Origin: Apostichopus japonicus
Lineage: Eukaryota; Echinodermata; Holothuroidea; Aspidochirotida; Stichopodidae
DNA: 64,000 nt
Direction of reading: 5' to 3'
Assembly (NCBI RefSeq): GCF_037975245.1
Contig: NC_092583.1
Coordinates: 10,766,264-10,830,263 of the forward strand
The position numbers were made by a program, and so were the translations under genes. The notes below the pieces were generated by a model. That model saw only the letters and a program-made list of their open reading frames with translations. It was not told where the DNA came from and did not search any database. The number at the start of each line of letters is the position of its first letter. Positions within the stretch are counted from its first letter, which is position 1. Positions 12,657 through 24,270 of the stretch are shown one piece after another.

Positions 12657-13005
12657 ATGAATTTTATTGGAGGATCAATGGTTTTCTATGTACTGCTGCT
12701 CTTTTAGAATCAGTGTTCTGGTCACACAGTATCTCTGTTTACAAGATTGGACGATATTATATCAGTTGGAGAATCGGTTTCGCTACGATGTACGGTGTCA
12801 AATACGAATCCAAAAGGAGGATAACATCAATATGGTGATATTAGATGAAATGGTCAAAAATATACCATTCAGTACTTACCCATCGTGTTCCTGTTATTTA
12901 CATGGAACAAGCCGAACATTTGATCATTAGTCTTAACCGTATGCACCGTAACTTCCTAAAGTCTCACAGTTACCCCAAACCTGACAATAGTCCTACAGTG
13001 CACTC
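12657..13005 (+). pseudogene. Degenerate Ig-receptor relic (signal peptide plus first Ig domain)
   Basis: An ATG at 12657 opens a short hydrophobic leader (MNFIGGSMVFYVLLLF) that ends in an in-frame TAG. In the same frame beyond it lies a clear relative of the start of the Ig receptors: QCSGHTVSLFTRLDDI, then VGESVSLRCTVSN, matching QCSAQTVSLFTRINDI and VGETISLRCSVSD of copy 1. A frameshift follows at the A/G-rich run near 12811-12817, and similarity then decays, with the last recognisable stretch (caaacctgacaat) near 12977. It lies about 270 bases upstream of the intact copy 2 gene. It looks like the dead N-terminal part of a third, older receptor. The segment is absent from unit 1. Confidence 0.75.
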
Positions 13006-13277
13006 CATACAAGATTCAGCTATATACTACTGTTTTGAGTTTTCTAGCGGAATTGGGAAAATCTGTTTATTTAGAGAAATCGTGTTCGTGTTATATTTTG
13101 TTTTTGTAATACTAAATATCTATCTGAGAGCTGTACAGCCGCAAATTTCATATAAATTGGTAAACATGACCGTTGTGAATCATCTTCGAAAACAAAACCG
13201 TATGCATGTTGTTGTAGCTATACGGTTATGAACTCTTGCTTGTTTCTGTTTGTAGCAGTTCACGTATTGAAGCCAAA

Positions 13278-14762
13278 ATGGTTTATCTTCGGTGGATATT
13301 GCTTTTCGTTCCGTTACTTGCTTATTTCTTTCATCTATTGCTGGTGTTTGAGAGTCAGTGTTCTGCGCAGACAGTGTCTCTGGTTACGAGATCAAACGAC
13401 ATTGTATTAGCTGGAGAATTGATATCACTGAGATGTACAGTGTCAAACACAAGCCCAGAAGATGACATCACCATGGTGATAACAAATGAAACAGGACAAC
13501 AGATTCCATCAGGTTCAACGGGACTGGACGATGCTACAGTTTACACCGAACAAACTACTTCATTTATAATTAGTACTAACCAGACATTCTTTTGCAAAGT
13601 AACTTTGGTAGACTTTACTACTTCCACAAACCTGACAATTTCACCATTACCAATTGAACAGACATATTGTACTTCAAACTACACTGATGGTATCATTGTT
13701 GGACAAACCGTGACTTTAAAATGTTATAGTTCTACGTCAGTGGTAGGGTCCATTAGCTGGAGTTCAGATAGTAATACAACATTCGATGAAATAACAGACC
13801 TTGTATGGACGATGACACGTTATAACAGGATAAATGTACAATCATCTGTAAGTCAAAATGGCACTGTGTTTACATGCGAACGTGATGGCGTAGCACCAGT
13901 TACCGACATAGACCGGTGTTCCATTGGTCCTATTAATGTTCACGAGGAACTGATTATTTTCATTGATCCAATAGTTACTGCTACTGATCCAGCGATATTG
14001 TATCCAGGACAAACAAAGAATTATACATGCTCATCTTTACCAACTTCATCTGTGCAGTGGTCTACTCCGAAGAAACTGAACGAGTCTGGTATTGAGTTAT
14101 CTGTGGTTGGAGCCATGATAACAGTAACTGTCCCTAGTGATAGTAACTTTACAGGTGATGTAGACTTGTTTTGTTCTGGTAACATCCTTACTGAACGTTC
14201 TACAGCAAACTTAACGTTGGCCATCAATCCCATGAAATCTGTACCCTTGCTCACATTGGTCAGTTCTCCCGAAAAATCAGCACCAAAAACATCAGCCTCT
14301 AACACAGGTTCAAGTAAACCACCTGTAAATTCATTTCTTGTTGTTTCGCTAGTCACTGTCATAGGGTTCCTTTTATTTGCGTTGTCAATAATGTTTGTTC
14401 TACTTTACCGGAAAAGTAGACATACCGAGTCAAATTCCAAATCTGTTGCTAATGTAACCTCTTCGGTGAATGTAGGCTACGATTATTGCGATATTGATAC
14501 CGGTGGTGTAACTAGAACCATTACTTCAAACACTGAAGCAACCACAATCTCTGAAAACAGCCCCAACTCGAATAAACAGTATTCTAGAGTTATCATCAAT
14601 GAAAACGAGTCGGTAGCCTATGAAATTCCAGATGCTAAAATGGGAAACGAAAATCCAAGCAAGAGAACAATTATTGACGAAAAAGGGAATGAGTCAGTAT
14701 ATTACGAATATCTACACAAGTTTAATTTTGAGACAAATGGGCAAAAAGGGAGTAAGCCATGA
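13278..14762 (+). CDS. Type I membrane receptor, three Ig domains, ITIM-like tail (copy 2)
   Basis: A paralogue of the 3902-5386 gene with the same 494-residue length and layout: signal peptide, Ig1 (C53/C106), Ig2 (C149/C200), Ig3 (C251/C299), TM 352-377 and tail. By hand count about 81 of 494 residues differ: roughly 63 of 320 in the mature ectodomain and 15 of 144 in TM plus tail. The region 171-184 of Ig2 is almost wholly replaced. Four extra N-glycosylation sequons appear (N57, N166, N248, N311). In the tail Y457 has become N, and the last motif reads SVYYEYL, which fits the ITIM consensus (V-x-Y-x-x-L) at Y476, where copy 1 has YENP. It is probably a surface receptor with changed binding and signalling. 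The start is the first ATG (context AAAATGG), 22 bases after a conserved acceptor-like AG. Confidence 0.9.
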   Translation: MVYLRWILLFVPLLAYFFHLLLVFESQCSAQTVSLVTRSNDIVLAGELISLRCTVSNTSPEDDITMVITNETGQQIPSGSTGLDDATVYTEQTTSFIISTNQTFFCKVTLVDFTTSTNLTISPLPIEQTYCTSNYTDGIIVGQTVTLKCYSSTSVVGSISWSSDSNTTFDEITDLVWTMTRYNRINVQSSVSQNGTVFTCERDGVAPVTDIDRCSIGPINVHEELIIFIDPIVTATDPAILYPGQTKNYTCSSLPTSSVQWSTPKKLNESGIELSVVGAMITVTVPSDSNFTGDVDLFCSGNILTERSTANLTLAINPMKSVPLLTLVSSPEKSAPKTSASNTGSSKPPVNSFLVVSLVTVIGFLLFALSIMFVLLYRKSRHTESNSKSVANVTSSVNVGYDYCDIDTGGVTRTITSNTEATTISENSPNSNKQYSRVIINENESVAYEIPDAKMGNENPSKRTIIDEKGNESVYYEYLHKFNFETNGQKGSKP

Positions 14763-14807
14763 AAGTATTAGAATTCAGCTGTAGTAAAGCACAAATAAGA
14801 TGAATGA

Positions 14808-14813
14808 AATAAA
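14808..14813 (+). terminator. Putative polyadenylation signal of Ig receptor 2
   Basis: AATAAA lies 46 bases after the stop codon, followed by an A run. The equivalent place in unit 1 (about 5430-5445) reads AATATAAA, so the canonical hexamer is not exactly kept there. Confidence 0.4.
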
Positions 14814-17800
14814 AAAAAATCGTATTTACTCAATCAAACCGTTTTCGAGAACCTATAATCACCGGGCTACATTTATTGGGTCTTTCATGTAGCAGGTAGG
14901 AATGGGTTTTCGATCTCATACAAGAACAGTAATATTTTTAATTATATGAACTAATTGCCATAATTAATTCAAATATGAATGGATGGATGGCGAAGTTCGT
15001 AGAGCGCAGGTCAATGGTTTCAGTGCCATTCTAGACATAAATTTCGTTCCTTTTTTCCAAGTTATAAGTAAATCAGAAATAATTGTTTGCCAAATGTTCG
15101 ACGTAAAAAGAAAATGCTGTTAGTAGTTGCAGTTTAACAGTACGTAGACTTGAACGAGATATTCCGTTGTCTAAAGTTGATAGCTTAACCAATAAGCTGC
15201 ATATTTCGGCCAAAACATGTTCCTATAGCATTTGTCCTACAGAAAAAGCTTTAAACTTAAGATTTCGAATATGGTAATGTGGAATTTAGATCATATATAA
15301 ATAAGGTCTGAGTGCAAGTTTGTTCAAAAAGGTACTTGCATCTTTGTGTAAGTTTAAAGGGGACTAGGGGTTCACCCCGACACACCCTTGCAATCATACA
15401 TGGTGTCTTTGATATGTGGTTTTGAATTATTTTAAATGTTTTTATGATATAAATTTATTAGTCTTCAGTAAACAGGACTTATTAACTGTTCTAAGCCTGT
15501 GTAGGATAGTTTATTTTCATTCTCTTCAGTCGGATCAGGTTTGGTGTATTTTTTCGTCATATTTCTGTATCTATTTATTAAACAGGTTACATCGTTGGAG
15601 TGCCATAAGTAATTTTAAAGGGGACTGGGGGCTCACTCCGACACACCCCTGTAATCATACATGATGTCTTTGATATGTGGTTTTGAATTTTGTTGATGAT
15701 TTTATTCGAACTTGAAGCTGGTCTTTATGGTAGCGCTCACTTTTGTACTCCATTGATAATTGTGCGAATGTGGTACTGCAATTGTCGTCCAACCTTACAC
15801 CATTGGTGACGCTGCAACTAAACTCTGAGGTTTAATGTGCAATTGTTACCAAAAGGTGGCACCATACTATGGTTGGACATGCACTTTTCCAAATGCCAAT
15901 GCGGTGGTAGGGTTGGGGTGGGGGTTGTTAAGTGTTTCATATGCTCGTCGGTGTGGCCTTGTGTATATGTGTGAACAACTATATGTCCCAAAATGCTCAG
16001 TGCTCATTGGTACGGCGGATGTTCTTGATACGCATTGTGCATGAGGCTCACTATGGGATGTAGGCCGTGAATTATGATTTATAGGTAAGAGGTACAAAAA
16101 CAACAAAACATTGACAAATACGCTTGTACCAAAATGAAGAATTGTGAACAACCTCAAATTCACGTTTCATATTAGACAAACGGTTAATGGGACACTTGTT
16201 AATATTGGTCAAAAAGGTCATATGAATGGAATAGACTGTCGTCATTTGTGGTGATGTTTAGTTTTCCATTCAAACCAAGTCATAGGAAGGTTATACATTC
16301 AAACGTAAAAAATCGCTGATTATTTTTAACCTGTGACCAATTGGCGACTTTGTCTAATACGCCTGAGTGTATCCGCAAATAAAATAGTTTACTCGATTTG
16401 AATGAGACATGCTGTCAACAAGGAAGTGACAGAAAACGAATTTAAGCTTAATTGATTTTCGTCGAAAACGGTTGTTGGTTTCATTGTACGGAATGTATTC
16501 TTGGCTATTTGTGCAATACAAACGTAACGATACCTTACACTTCCTTATCGTTGAACCATACATATAGTGCGAATCCTATACGCTAGCGCTAAATCGGTAC
16601 GTTATAAATGCAACGGTTACCGTTATTATGTCAACATGGAACATGTATCATCAATCAGTAGACGAAATTATGATGAGTTGGGGATATCGTTTCTTTCCTA
16701 TCGGTAAAATCTCATGAGCCTAACAAAGATTATAACATTATTCGATTAAGAGGAGAATTCTTTTCCATTAACGCCATTAATATTCCCTAACACGTGCCAA
16801 AGAGGCACAAATATATCGAACGTACAGTCTCTTTGTAATCTAGTTCTTAATGGTTACATATTTCACATATTCTATTTGGTAATTTTTGAATATTCATGAG
16901 GAAGAATGTGTTATCGTGCAATAAGGACATTTAGCCTATACATAAGTCAATGGAATATTGAAAGAAATTGATACCTCAGAAAAGACGTGCAAACAAACCG
17001 CTAGCATGTCTGAGGCACGGTTATCATAAATGGACAATGGCGTCCATTACACTCGGTAAACATTATACTGGTATTAGATGAGACAAACAGTGAACAATTT
17101 CACTGGATATTGTTTGATATTGCAGACCAATGAGATTTTTTTTACATGTGTTGTTAACCTTAATACTTTTATATATTTTGATATCTCAACTTACTTTTTA
17201 GAGAGACAGTTTTATAATTAATATCAGCCTTTATCACGCTTTTTTTATGCTCAGACGGTTGATCCTAGAACAGGGTAGGGGCGGGCACAATAACGTCCTT
17301 GGTCATTTGGCTATGGCAATCGTGAACTTCCTCCTGCTTTTGTACAGGCACTTGCAATGTCATTGTTATCAATAGGTTACGAGTTGTAGGCATTGAATAT
17401 TCGGGTCAGTGAATTAGCATAACGTAGACCGATACGTGTAAAGAATGCATCAATGCCATATTAGTGATAACTATGTTTACACTCCCTTCAAAGGATTTGA
17501 CTACCTAGTCACGATTATAACTGGTAGTTTGTCTGTTTTATTGGTGCAATAAGCTCACACTATCATGTTATATGATGTAATTAGTATTGGACAGTTACCG
17601 TCACCAATCATACTTTCAAAAACATCCGTATTTGATTGAAGCTCTTTGACTTAAGAGGAAGAGGAGGAGGAGGAGGAATTCAATGGAAAAATGTATTACT
17701 CTTTACTGTTTGCAAATTGACAGATGTATCATCCACAATTTACTGGCTAAACCTGGAAAGTGACATATATCAATGTTCGAAATAATGATGTCAACTCTAT

Positions 17801-18605
17801 TATCTGTGTCTCCATGTTAAATTCGAGATCAACGTAAACTCCATAAACACCTGCATATACCTTACGCTCAGTCTAAGGATTTCATTTAATAACTTAATTA
17901 TTTAACTAGCCACCGATCAAATGTGTGTGAGAGTGAAGAACTTAAATAAATAAAATAAATTGCAAATAGCTGTCAAATCAACTGCATATACAAGTGAAGA
18001 ATTTATTTGAAAGCAGATGTTGTCAATCAATTGTTTAAAAAATGAAGAGCATCAATTTAAATAGTTGTAACATTATCTGCAAAGTTCAGTCAAGAACTTT
18101 ATTGTAAAAAGATTCGATCAACTGTAAAAACATGGAGTTAAGAAGTTAGTTTTGAAATCCTGTTTGTGAAAATGTACTTTTTTGCTAAATTGCAACTGCC
18201 GATTACCTCTGTATAAGGAGCTTTAATTTAAAAAGGTTGCCAACTCTAAATTTTAATACATATTGACCGACTTTCTATGGCATGAAAGAACTTTATTGTA
18301 AATAGCTGTCAATCTTCTGTAATTGGAAACGACGAACTTTTTTGTTTGTTTGTAAATAGTTGGCGTCCAACTGTATTACTAAGAGATTAACGTACAATAT
18401 CTGATTTGCTTCATATTCAGGCTCTTCCTTTCACGGAATAAACCTAACATCTTACTTGAATTTTTGTGTTCGTCACAGATTTCCATATGAAGGGTTCCCG
18501 TAAGTTCCAATGTTAAGCCTTAATTGGTAACAATAACCTAGTTTGCACCCTGGTTCTTATTTGAATGTAATCCAGTGTATCGTGTTATTAAAGTGTGGCA
18601 CTTAC
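14814..18605. other. Unit 2 noncoding, after the Ig gene
   Basis: Collinear with the noncoding half of unit 1. The stretch at about 16193-16340 is shared with unit 4 (about 58365-58510) but missing in unit 1 near 6925. No conserved reading frame is visible. Confidence 0.5.
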
Positions 18606-18990
18606 CAGTGGCGGAGCTAGGGGTATTGGTCAGGAGGGACGAGAATGGTCTGTAGGGCGCTTTCGACACTATCTAAGCGGAGCGGCACCACTAGTTGGCG
18701 CGTAGCGTACAGAATTTTTTTGAGTAAAGATACTCCCTAGATCGCCGGAAATGACCCTTTCCGGGCCTGGCTAATTAGCAGATAAACGAAGAATAAATAG
18801 GTGTCATCGCCAAATTACACCAATAAAATGTGACAAATGTCAATAAGAAGATGAGAGCGCAATAAAAAAGTCAATAATCGCGAATAAGTAAAAAGTGGTA
18901 AAGAGCTGAAAAGGGCGCCAGCAGTCCATCTGAGTCCGTCAGGGGGGGGGGGGGACATCCGCCCCTGACTATATGGACGCTCCGCCACTG
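18606..18990 (-). mobile_element. Non-autonomous hAT-like MITE with 8-bp TSD
   Basis: Terminal inverted repeats CAGTGGCGGAGC ... GCTCCGCCACTG flank 385 bases. The 8 bases GCACTTAC stand on both sides (18598-18605 and 18991-18998) as a perfect target-site duplication. The matching place in unit 1 (near 9270) and unit 4 (near 60853) is uninterrupted, so the insertion came after unit duplication. It contains a poly-G run and the shared core discussed in the findings, here in reverse orientation. No transposase frame is present. The 8-bp TSD and CAG-type ends fit the hAT superfamily. Confidence 0.9.
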
Positions 18991-19144
18991 GCACTTACTG
19001 TGTTTTGTTAGTACATTAAACAACTTGAATTAAACTTTGTCAAGCAGATGGGATGACATTAATACAACAAACAGACAAGATTATTTCTGCCCAAGCTTGT
19101 ATCAGATGATGAAAGCTATACATTAGGAAACTAACGGCCTCAAT

Positions 19145-19262
19145 TGTATACATATTTTAAAAGTATATGTTAGATGTATATATGTTAGAAGTATATATGT
19201 TAGAAGTATATATTAGAAGTATATGTTAGAATTATATGTTAGATGTTTATGTTAGAAGTATA
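19145..19262 (+). repeat. TATATGTTAGAAG-type short tandem repeat (unit 2)
   Basis: The same family as 9412-9540, with about seven imperfect copies of a 12-16 base AT-rich unit. Confidence 0.75.
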
Positions 19263-20009
19263 TGTAAGCATACATATCTGTTAATTGTTGATGTTTGGTG
19301 AAAAGGGTAGGCAGTTAAGGGCATAAAATTTAAATAAAAACACTTTATTTCAGATTTATGTTTTATGTTTATTTCGGTGTTTTCTTTTGTTTCATTGAGT
19401 GGCGTCCCCCCTCCCCCTATGTACTAATAATGCATACTTTGTTAGAAGTAGAATTAAGCATCGACTCATTGAATATTTATTATTGTCATGTCTTAGATGG
19501 AGTGCAAGACTTTATCTAAAGATGTAACATTTTTTTAAATATATATAATTTCCATAGTTTGAATGTATTTATCATATAACCACATGTACATTTCAGCCAC
19601 AGCATGTTCTTTGTATCAAAGAGGTTTTCTCTTCCTTAATTTGTTAAATATTTTTCAAGAAACAGTTATGCGTCTTTGGCATTGGCATTGGATGGGATGT
19701 TGGCGATTGAAATATTTTCCTATTCTACAGGCTTTTGTTTGTATACTGCATCCAGTTTGGCTAATTGTCATTCAAAGACGTGGTCGATGGCGGTGCCGCT
19801 GACTCCACAACCGGCGGGATAATAATTGCAAGTGCAAGAGTTACTGTCTGTTGAAGTTTTTTTATGCACATTTCGTGTACCGAGTTTATCATACTTGTTG
19901 ATATATAAATACAAGAGTACGTACTTTAGTAGAACAGCTGGCTACATGAGAGAGGGGACAAACCAATGGGAAGGGAACATGCATGTAGACCTATAACGTG
20001 CACATGCCT

Positions 20010-20585
20010 TTCTAGATTTAATTGGTCGAATTAATAGAACACTATATATAGCAACAGATAACTCTTAATTATAAATTTTCCACAATCACAACTGGAGCCA
20101 AGAAATTTCCCAAGTCATTTCCACCTACACCCCGTAATCGTCGAGATCGAAAAGCTGCGTACTATTGCAATCTCTTTATTATGAAAGGCGTAAATATAGG
20201 ACATGTAAATACAATTAAATACAATACCTTTTTTTATACAATTTCTAACCTAATTCTTTATGATCATGCGTGAGAAACCGTAGTTAATATCTTCGAGGAA
20301 AGCATTAAAATGTCTGCAGCGGGTACAAGGGACTTAAAGTAGCATACAGAATAAACTATTACATGGCCCTATCGAAGACCCTACGTCAGAGAAGATCTAA
20401 GACGAATGGTAGTAAAGAAGAAATTCGATGCTGCAGTGGTCTTGATGGAACGTTTCCTCAGTCGGAACTATACACAACACAAGAATGTCATCGACGACGA
20501 TGACAAGCCCGAAGGAACCACCAGTTGGATATTTGTAGATTAAACTTCCATTCTATTATAATCTTCTTATAGCAAACTATAATAC
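20010..20585 (+). repeat. Truncated tandem unit 3
   Basis: Matches the first 0.6 kb of units 1, 2 and 5 (compare 2145-2755), including AACTCTTAATTA and the GATCATGCGTGAGAAACCGT stretch. Similarity stops abruptly after AGCAAACTATAAT at about 20585. The expected Ig gene does not follow. Confidence 0.8.
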
Positions 20586-21940
20586 AAATCACATGCAATC
20601 ACATAGTAATTTTGTATTAATTGCTGTTCAATGTTTCTACGCAACAAAGAATGGCTATGTTACAGAAGCGTTGAGGTTCCGATAAACCCTCACAATACTT
20701 GCACTTCTTAATTTTAAGTATGAAATATGCACAATGCATGAAAAAAGTTAAAAACAAAACTTTATGTTATTGTCTCAATACCTGACTTGATGATGAATTA
20801 AGGAAAACAAACTTCCGAAGTAGATTCAATGTTGTTATTATGCATGCACTCTGACCAGATGAGTTAATAGAGAAAAGCTGTCGCAATCGAAAACAAATAA
20901 ATGTATTTTCTGTTACCCTTATGGCGCGAACGATATACCTTAAAATCATTGCGACCGCCCATGTCAGCATGTTCATTACACTAGGCCTAACGTTCGTAAA
21001 CAAAACAGAGAGGTTTGATCTGGTGGGCGGGGCTTGCAAATTTTGATTGAGGTTTTTTTAAATCTACGGACTCGTTAAAAATGCTGGTGAATTTTATTCT
21101 GAGCTTTTAGCGCAGTAAGCTGGAAAGGTCGAAGTTTAAATTTTGCAAACAAGTACTGAGACTTTAACAACGCTCATTAATTCGTCCTCCTTAGAAATTA
21201 TATCACGAGTAGCAAAATAAAGAAATGGATACTCCATATTATTTATGATTAAATTCATAATTGTACAGAAACTGATTTATTATATTACAAAAAAAAATAT
21301 ATATCTGACCATCCATATACTCTGCTATCCACATGTCACTGTTCATATTTTCTACAATTTTGTTGCGTCAAGTTAGTTATTCTATATGTTTTAAATCAGC
21401 ATTTTGCGATCTTTTCTATGGTTTTTCTCAACCTCACTGCTTCCACGATGCCATAACGACATACATAACTAGCTTATCTATCCAAGTTTTACTTCAAATG
21501 GTGGCATAAAAGTCGAAATATTTACAACCTTTCAACTTTGTTTTTCTCAAAGATATTTTCCGTTGGGATCCAAATAAACCTCGCCCATCATATGAATATT
21601 TAAAAGCTACCAACGTCATTGGCCAATACGTAATACAACACCATCATTGATTTGTGTAGATTGTCTATGGCAGTTGTAACAGGGAGCTGTTTGAGTCCAG
21701 CGCGCTGGTTTAATCAACTTGCCAACTCGATGTTTTGAATCTATTTTTAGCAACGGCTCAAAACTAAACCTGCATTTCTGATTGATTGGATTCAAAGCAG
21801 TGGGTTAGGGGAACTGTATGGGATTAATATTAAATGTGTAATTTGTCGGAGGACACTTTTCTCCATATCTGCAAATGTCCTTAACCACTCGCCAATTAAC
21901 GCTTTTGGCAGAGAAAACTTGGCTTTTATCTTAGTTTGCT
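20586..21940. other. No gene recognised
   Basis: AT-rich sequence between the broken unit 3 and the LINE. Short frames here (for example on the - strand at 20767-21039) show no recognisable domain and no paralogue in the window. Confidence 0.5.
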
Positions 21941-21971
21941 GTTTTATTTATTTATTTATTTTATTTATTTA
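21941..21971 (+). repeat. (TTTA)n simple tail of the LINE
   Basis: TTTATTTATTTATTTATTTT and related bases directly adjoin the 3' end of the - strand element. It is consistent with a microsatellite-type LINE tail. Confidence 0.8.
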
Positions 21972-22182
21972 ACATTAAAGGGTAACTCGGTTAGCGTAAA
22001 GCTAATCTCCCCCGAGGCCCTGAAGTAAAATAACAAATAGTGAAATGAAAAAATATAAACATATAAAATAATAATAATAACAATAAAATAAATTAAAATA
22101 AGACGACAATGAAAATAAAAATTTACAATACATAAAATACAACATGGAACAATCAATTAAAAGAAATTAAGAGCATAAAAAA

Positions 22183-24270
22183 TTAGTTAAAGTCCTGCAT
22201 AGAACGTTTAAAAGTATTTAAAGACTTGGCATTCTTACACTCCTTTGATAATTCGTTCCATTCCTTTTCAGCAAGATATGAAAATGTTTTCTGGTGATAC
22301 TGGGTATTACCACCCTCTAAAAATAAATTATTTCGTGTGGTGGACCTTAGAGAGTGGTTATGTATATCATTTGTGTGGCGGAACATTTCCACAACATACT
22401 GTGGAGTCAGACCATTTAAAGACCTATACAACATTGTCAATTTTTTACATTTTAAACGTTTTTCAAGTGAGGACCAGTTTAAAGTTTTAAAAAGGTCTTC
22501 AGATCTATCATCAAATGTTGCATTGAGAATAATTCTTGCTGCAGCTTTCTGTAAACGACTAAGTCTGAGAACATTTCTGGCATTACTATTTCCCCATACT
22601 AAACTACAGTACTCAACCATCGGTAAAATATATCCATTATAAAATAGAATACAAGTATTGGTATCAATGAATGGTTTTATACGTCTAAGAAGAGCCAATC
22701 TACTGGAAACGAGCTTGCAAACAGAATCGACTTGTTCATTCCAAGATAATACATTGTCGATTTTTACGCCCAAAATCTTTTCACAGCATACACTTTCAAT
22801 TATAGAATCTTCGACGGCAATATTTAATTTGTTATTTGGAATGGATTTCAACCTTTGTCTTGAACCAATCAACATGCTTTTAGTTTTATTACTATTTATA
22901 ACCATTTCATTTTTCTTGCACCATTTGCAAACATTAGCTATATCCTCATTAAGTTTGGTATTTAAATCATCCATAGACTTGCCTTTCATATGAATTGTTG
23001 TATCGTCTGCATACATGTCCGCATTGCAATAATTAATACTTTGACCCATGTCATTAATAAACAAAACAAAGAGCAACGGGCCCAAGATTGAGCCCTGTGG
23101 CACCCCACATGTTACTGGCAGTAAGGGGGAAAATACACCATTTACACATGTAGATTGTTGTCTATTACATAAATACGACTTAAACCATGCAACAGAGCTT
23201 TCGGAAAGACCATATACAGATAACGTATTTATTAGAATAGAATGGTTTACTATAGGTCAAATGCTTTTCTCAGGTCTAGAAATACAGATCCTATAAGATA
23301 TCCACTATCAATAGATTTATTCCAGTCGTCGATTATCTTTAGTAATGCAGTTTCACAAGAGTGCCCTTTTCTAAAACCTGACTGGGACGATCGTATTAGA
23401 CCAAATGCATTTAAAAACTTGGATAAAGCACCATGAACGTGTTTTTCTAATATCTTAGATAATACAGGCAAGATTGAAATGGGTCGATAATTGGATACTT
23501 CTAGATTTGAATCACTCTTGTAAATGGGAACAACTTTGGCTTTCTTCCACTTAGTAGGAAAGACGGAGTTTCTGATGCAACTATTCAGTACATTGGTGAT
23601 ACTGTTTGTTATTTCACTAGCAGATAACTTTAGAAGATAGCGGCTAATACCGTCCAGACCGGTGGCTTTAGTAGCATCCATTGAAATAAGCGCTTTGTAG
23701 ACAAATTCATCAGTCACCTCTGGAATTTGGAATGCAACACCATTGCGTAATTTGGAAGAAACAAACTCTTTAATACTTGCTAAATAATCATTATCCACAT
23801 TGTTGTTAACACCAATCAGATACTTAGACGATACAGACGTAAAGAATTCGTTAAATGACTTAGCGATATCGATTGGATCTGTTTCTAGGTTACCATTGTT
23901 GATTATCGTGCTATTTTCTGCTGACTTTTCATATTAGTATCATTAGACTGAACATTTCTAAGGATTTGCCAAATAGCTTTGGAATCGCCTTTGCCCTTAA
24001 CAATAGAATCTCTGAAATAACTTTGTTTAGCCGATCGAATTAAACTTACAACTTTGTTTCTCCAGAATCGATATATCTCTTGATCTTTTAATTTTGACGA
24101 ATTCCTCATTTTAATGGCTTGACTTATCTCAGCATTGAACCACTTGGGCTGATTTTTTATTTTGACCCTTTTTTCTTTTAGGGGAGCATGCTTATTAACT
24201 ATATTAAGAAAAATATTTTCCCAATTTTCTAACGAACGATTTGCATCTGCTACCTGCAGTTTTGTGATTG
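22183..24270 (-). pseudogene. LINE reverse transcriptase ORF2 remnant, two frameshifts
   Basis: Three consecutive segments lie in three different frames. About 24270-23930 is the pre-RT linker (motif HAPLKEKRV). About 23930-23255 covers RT blocks including YRPISILPVLSKILEK and motif A, FLDLRKAFD. About 23255-22183 covers PQGSILGPLLFVLF, the catalytic YADD box (23002-23013) and the C-terminal region. The second break, right after motif A near 23255, looks like a small TA insertion. The element is therefore unable to make an intact protein. The cysteine-rich tail seen in some LINEs is not obvious. Confidence 0.85.

Larger units (their letters stand above)
10503..20009 (+). repeat. Tandem segmental duplication, unit 2 (Ig-receptor unit)
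   Basis: Collinear with unit 1. It differs in three main ways: an extra segment at about 12051-13003 carrying an Ig relic, an extra local duplication of about 80 bases near 15605-15700 and a hAT-like insertion at 18606-18990. Its first 1.9 kb is very close to the unit that begins at 62070. Its end is joined directly to a partial unit at 20010, with about 170 bases of the usual junction missing. Confidence 0.85.
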
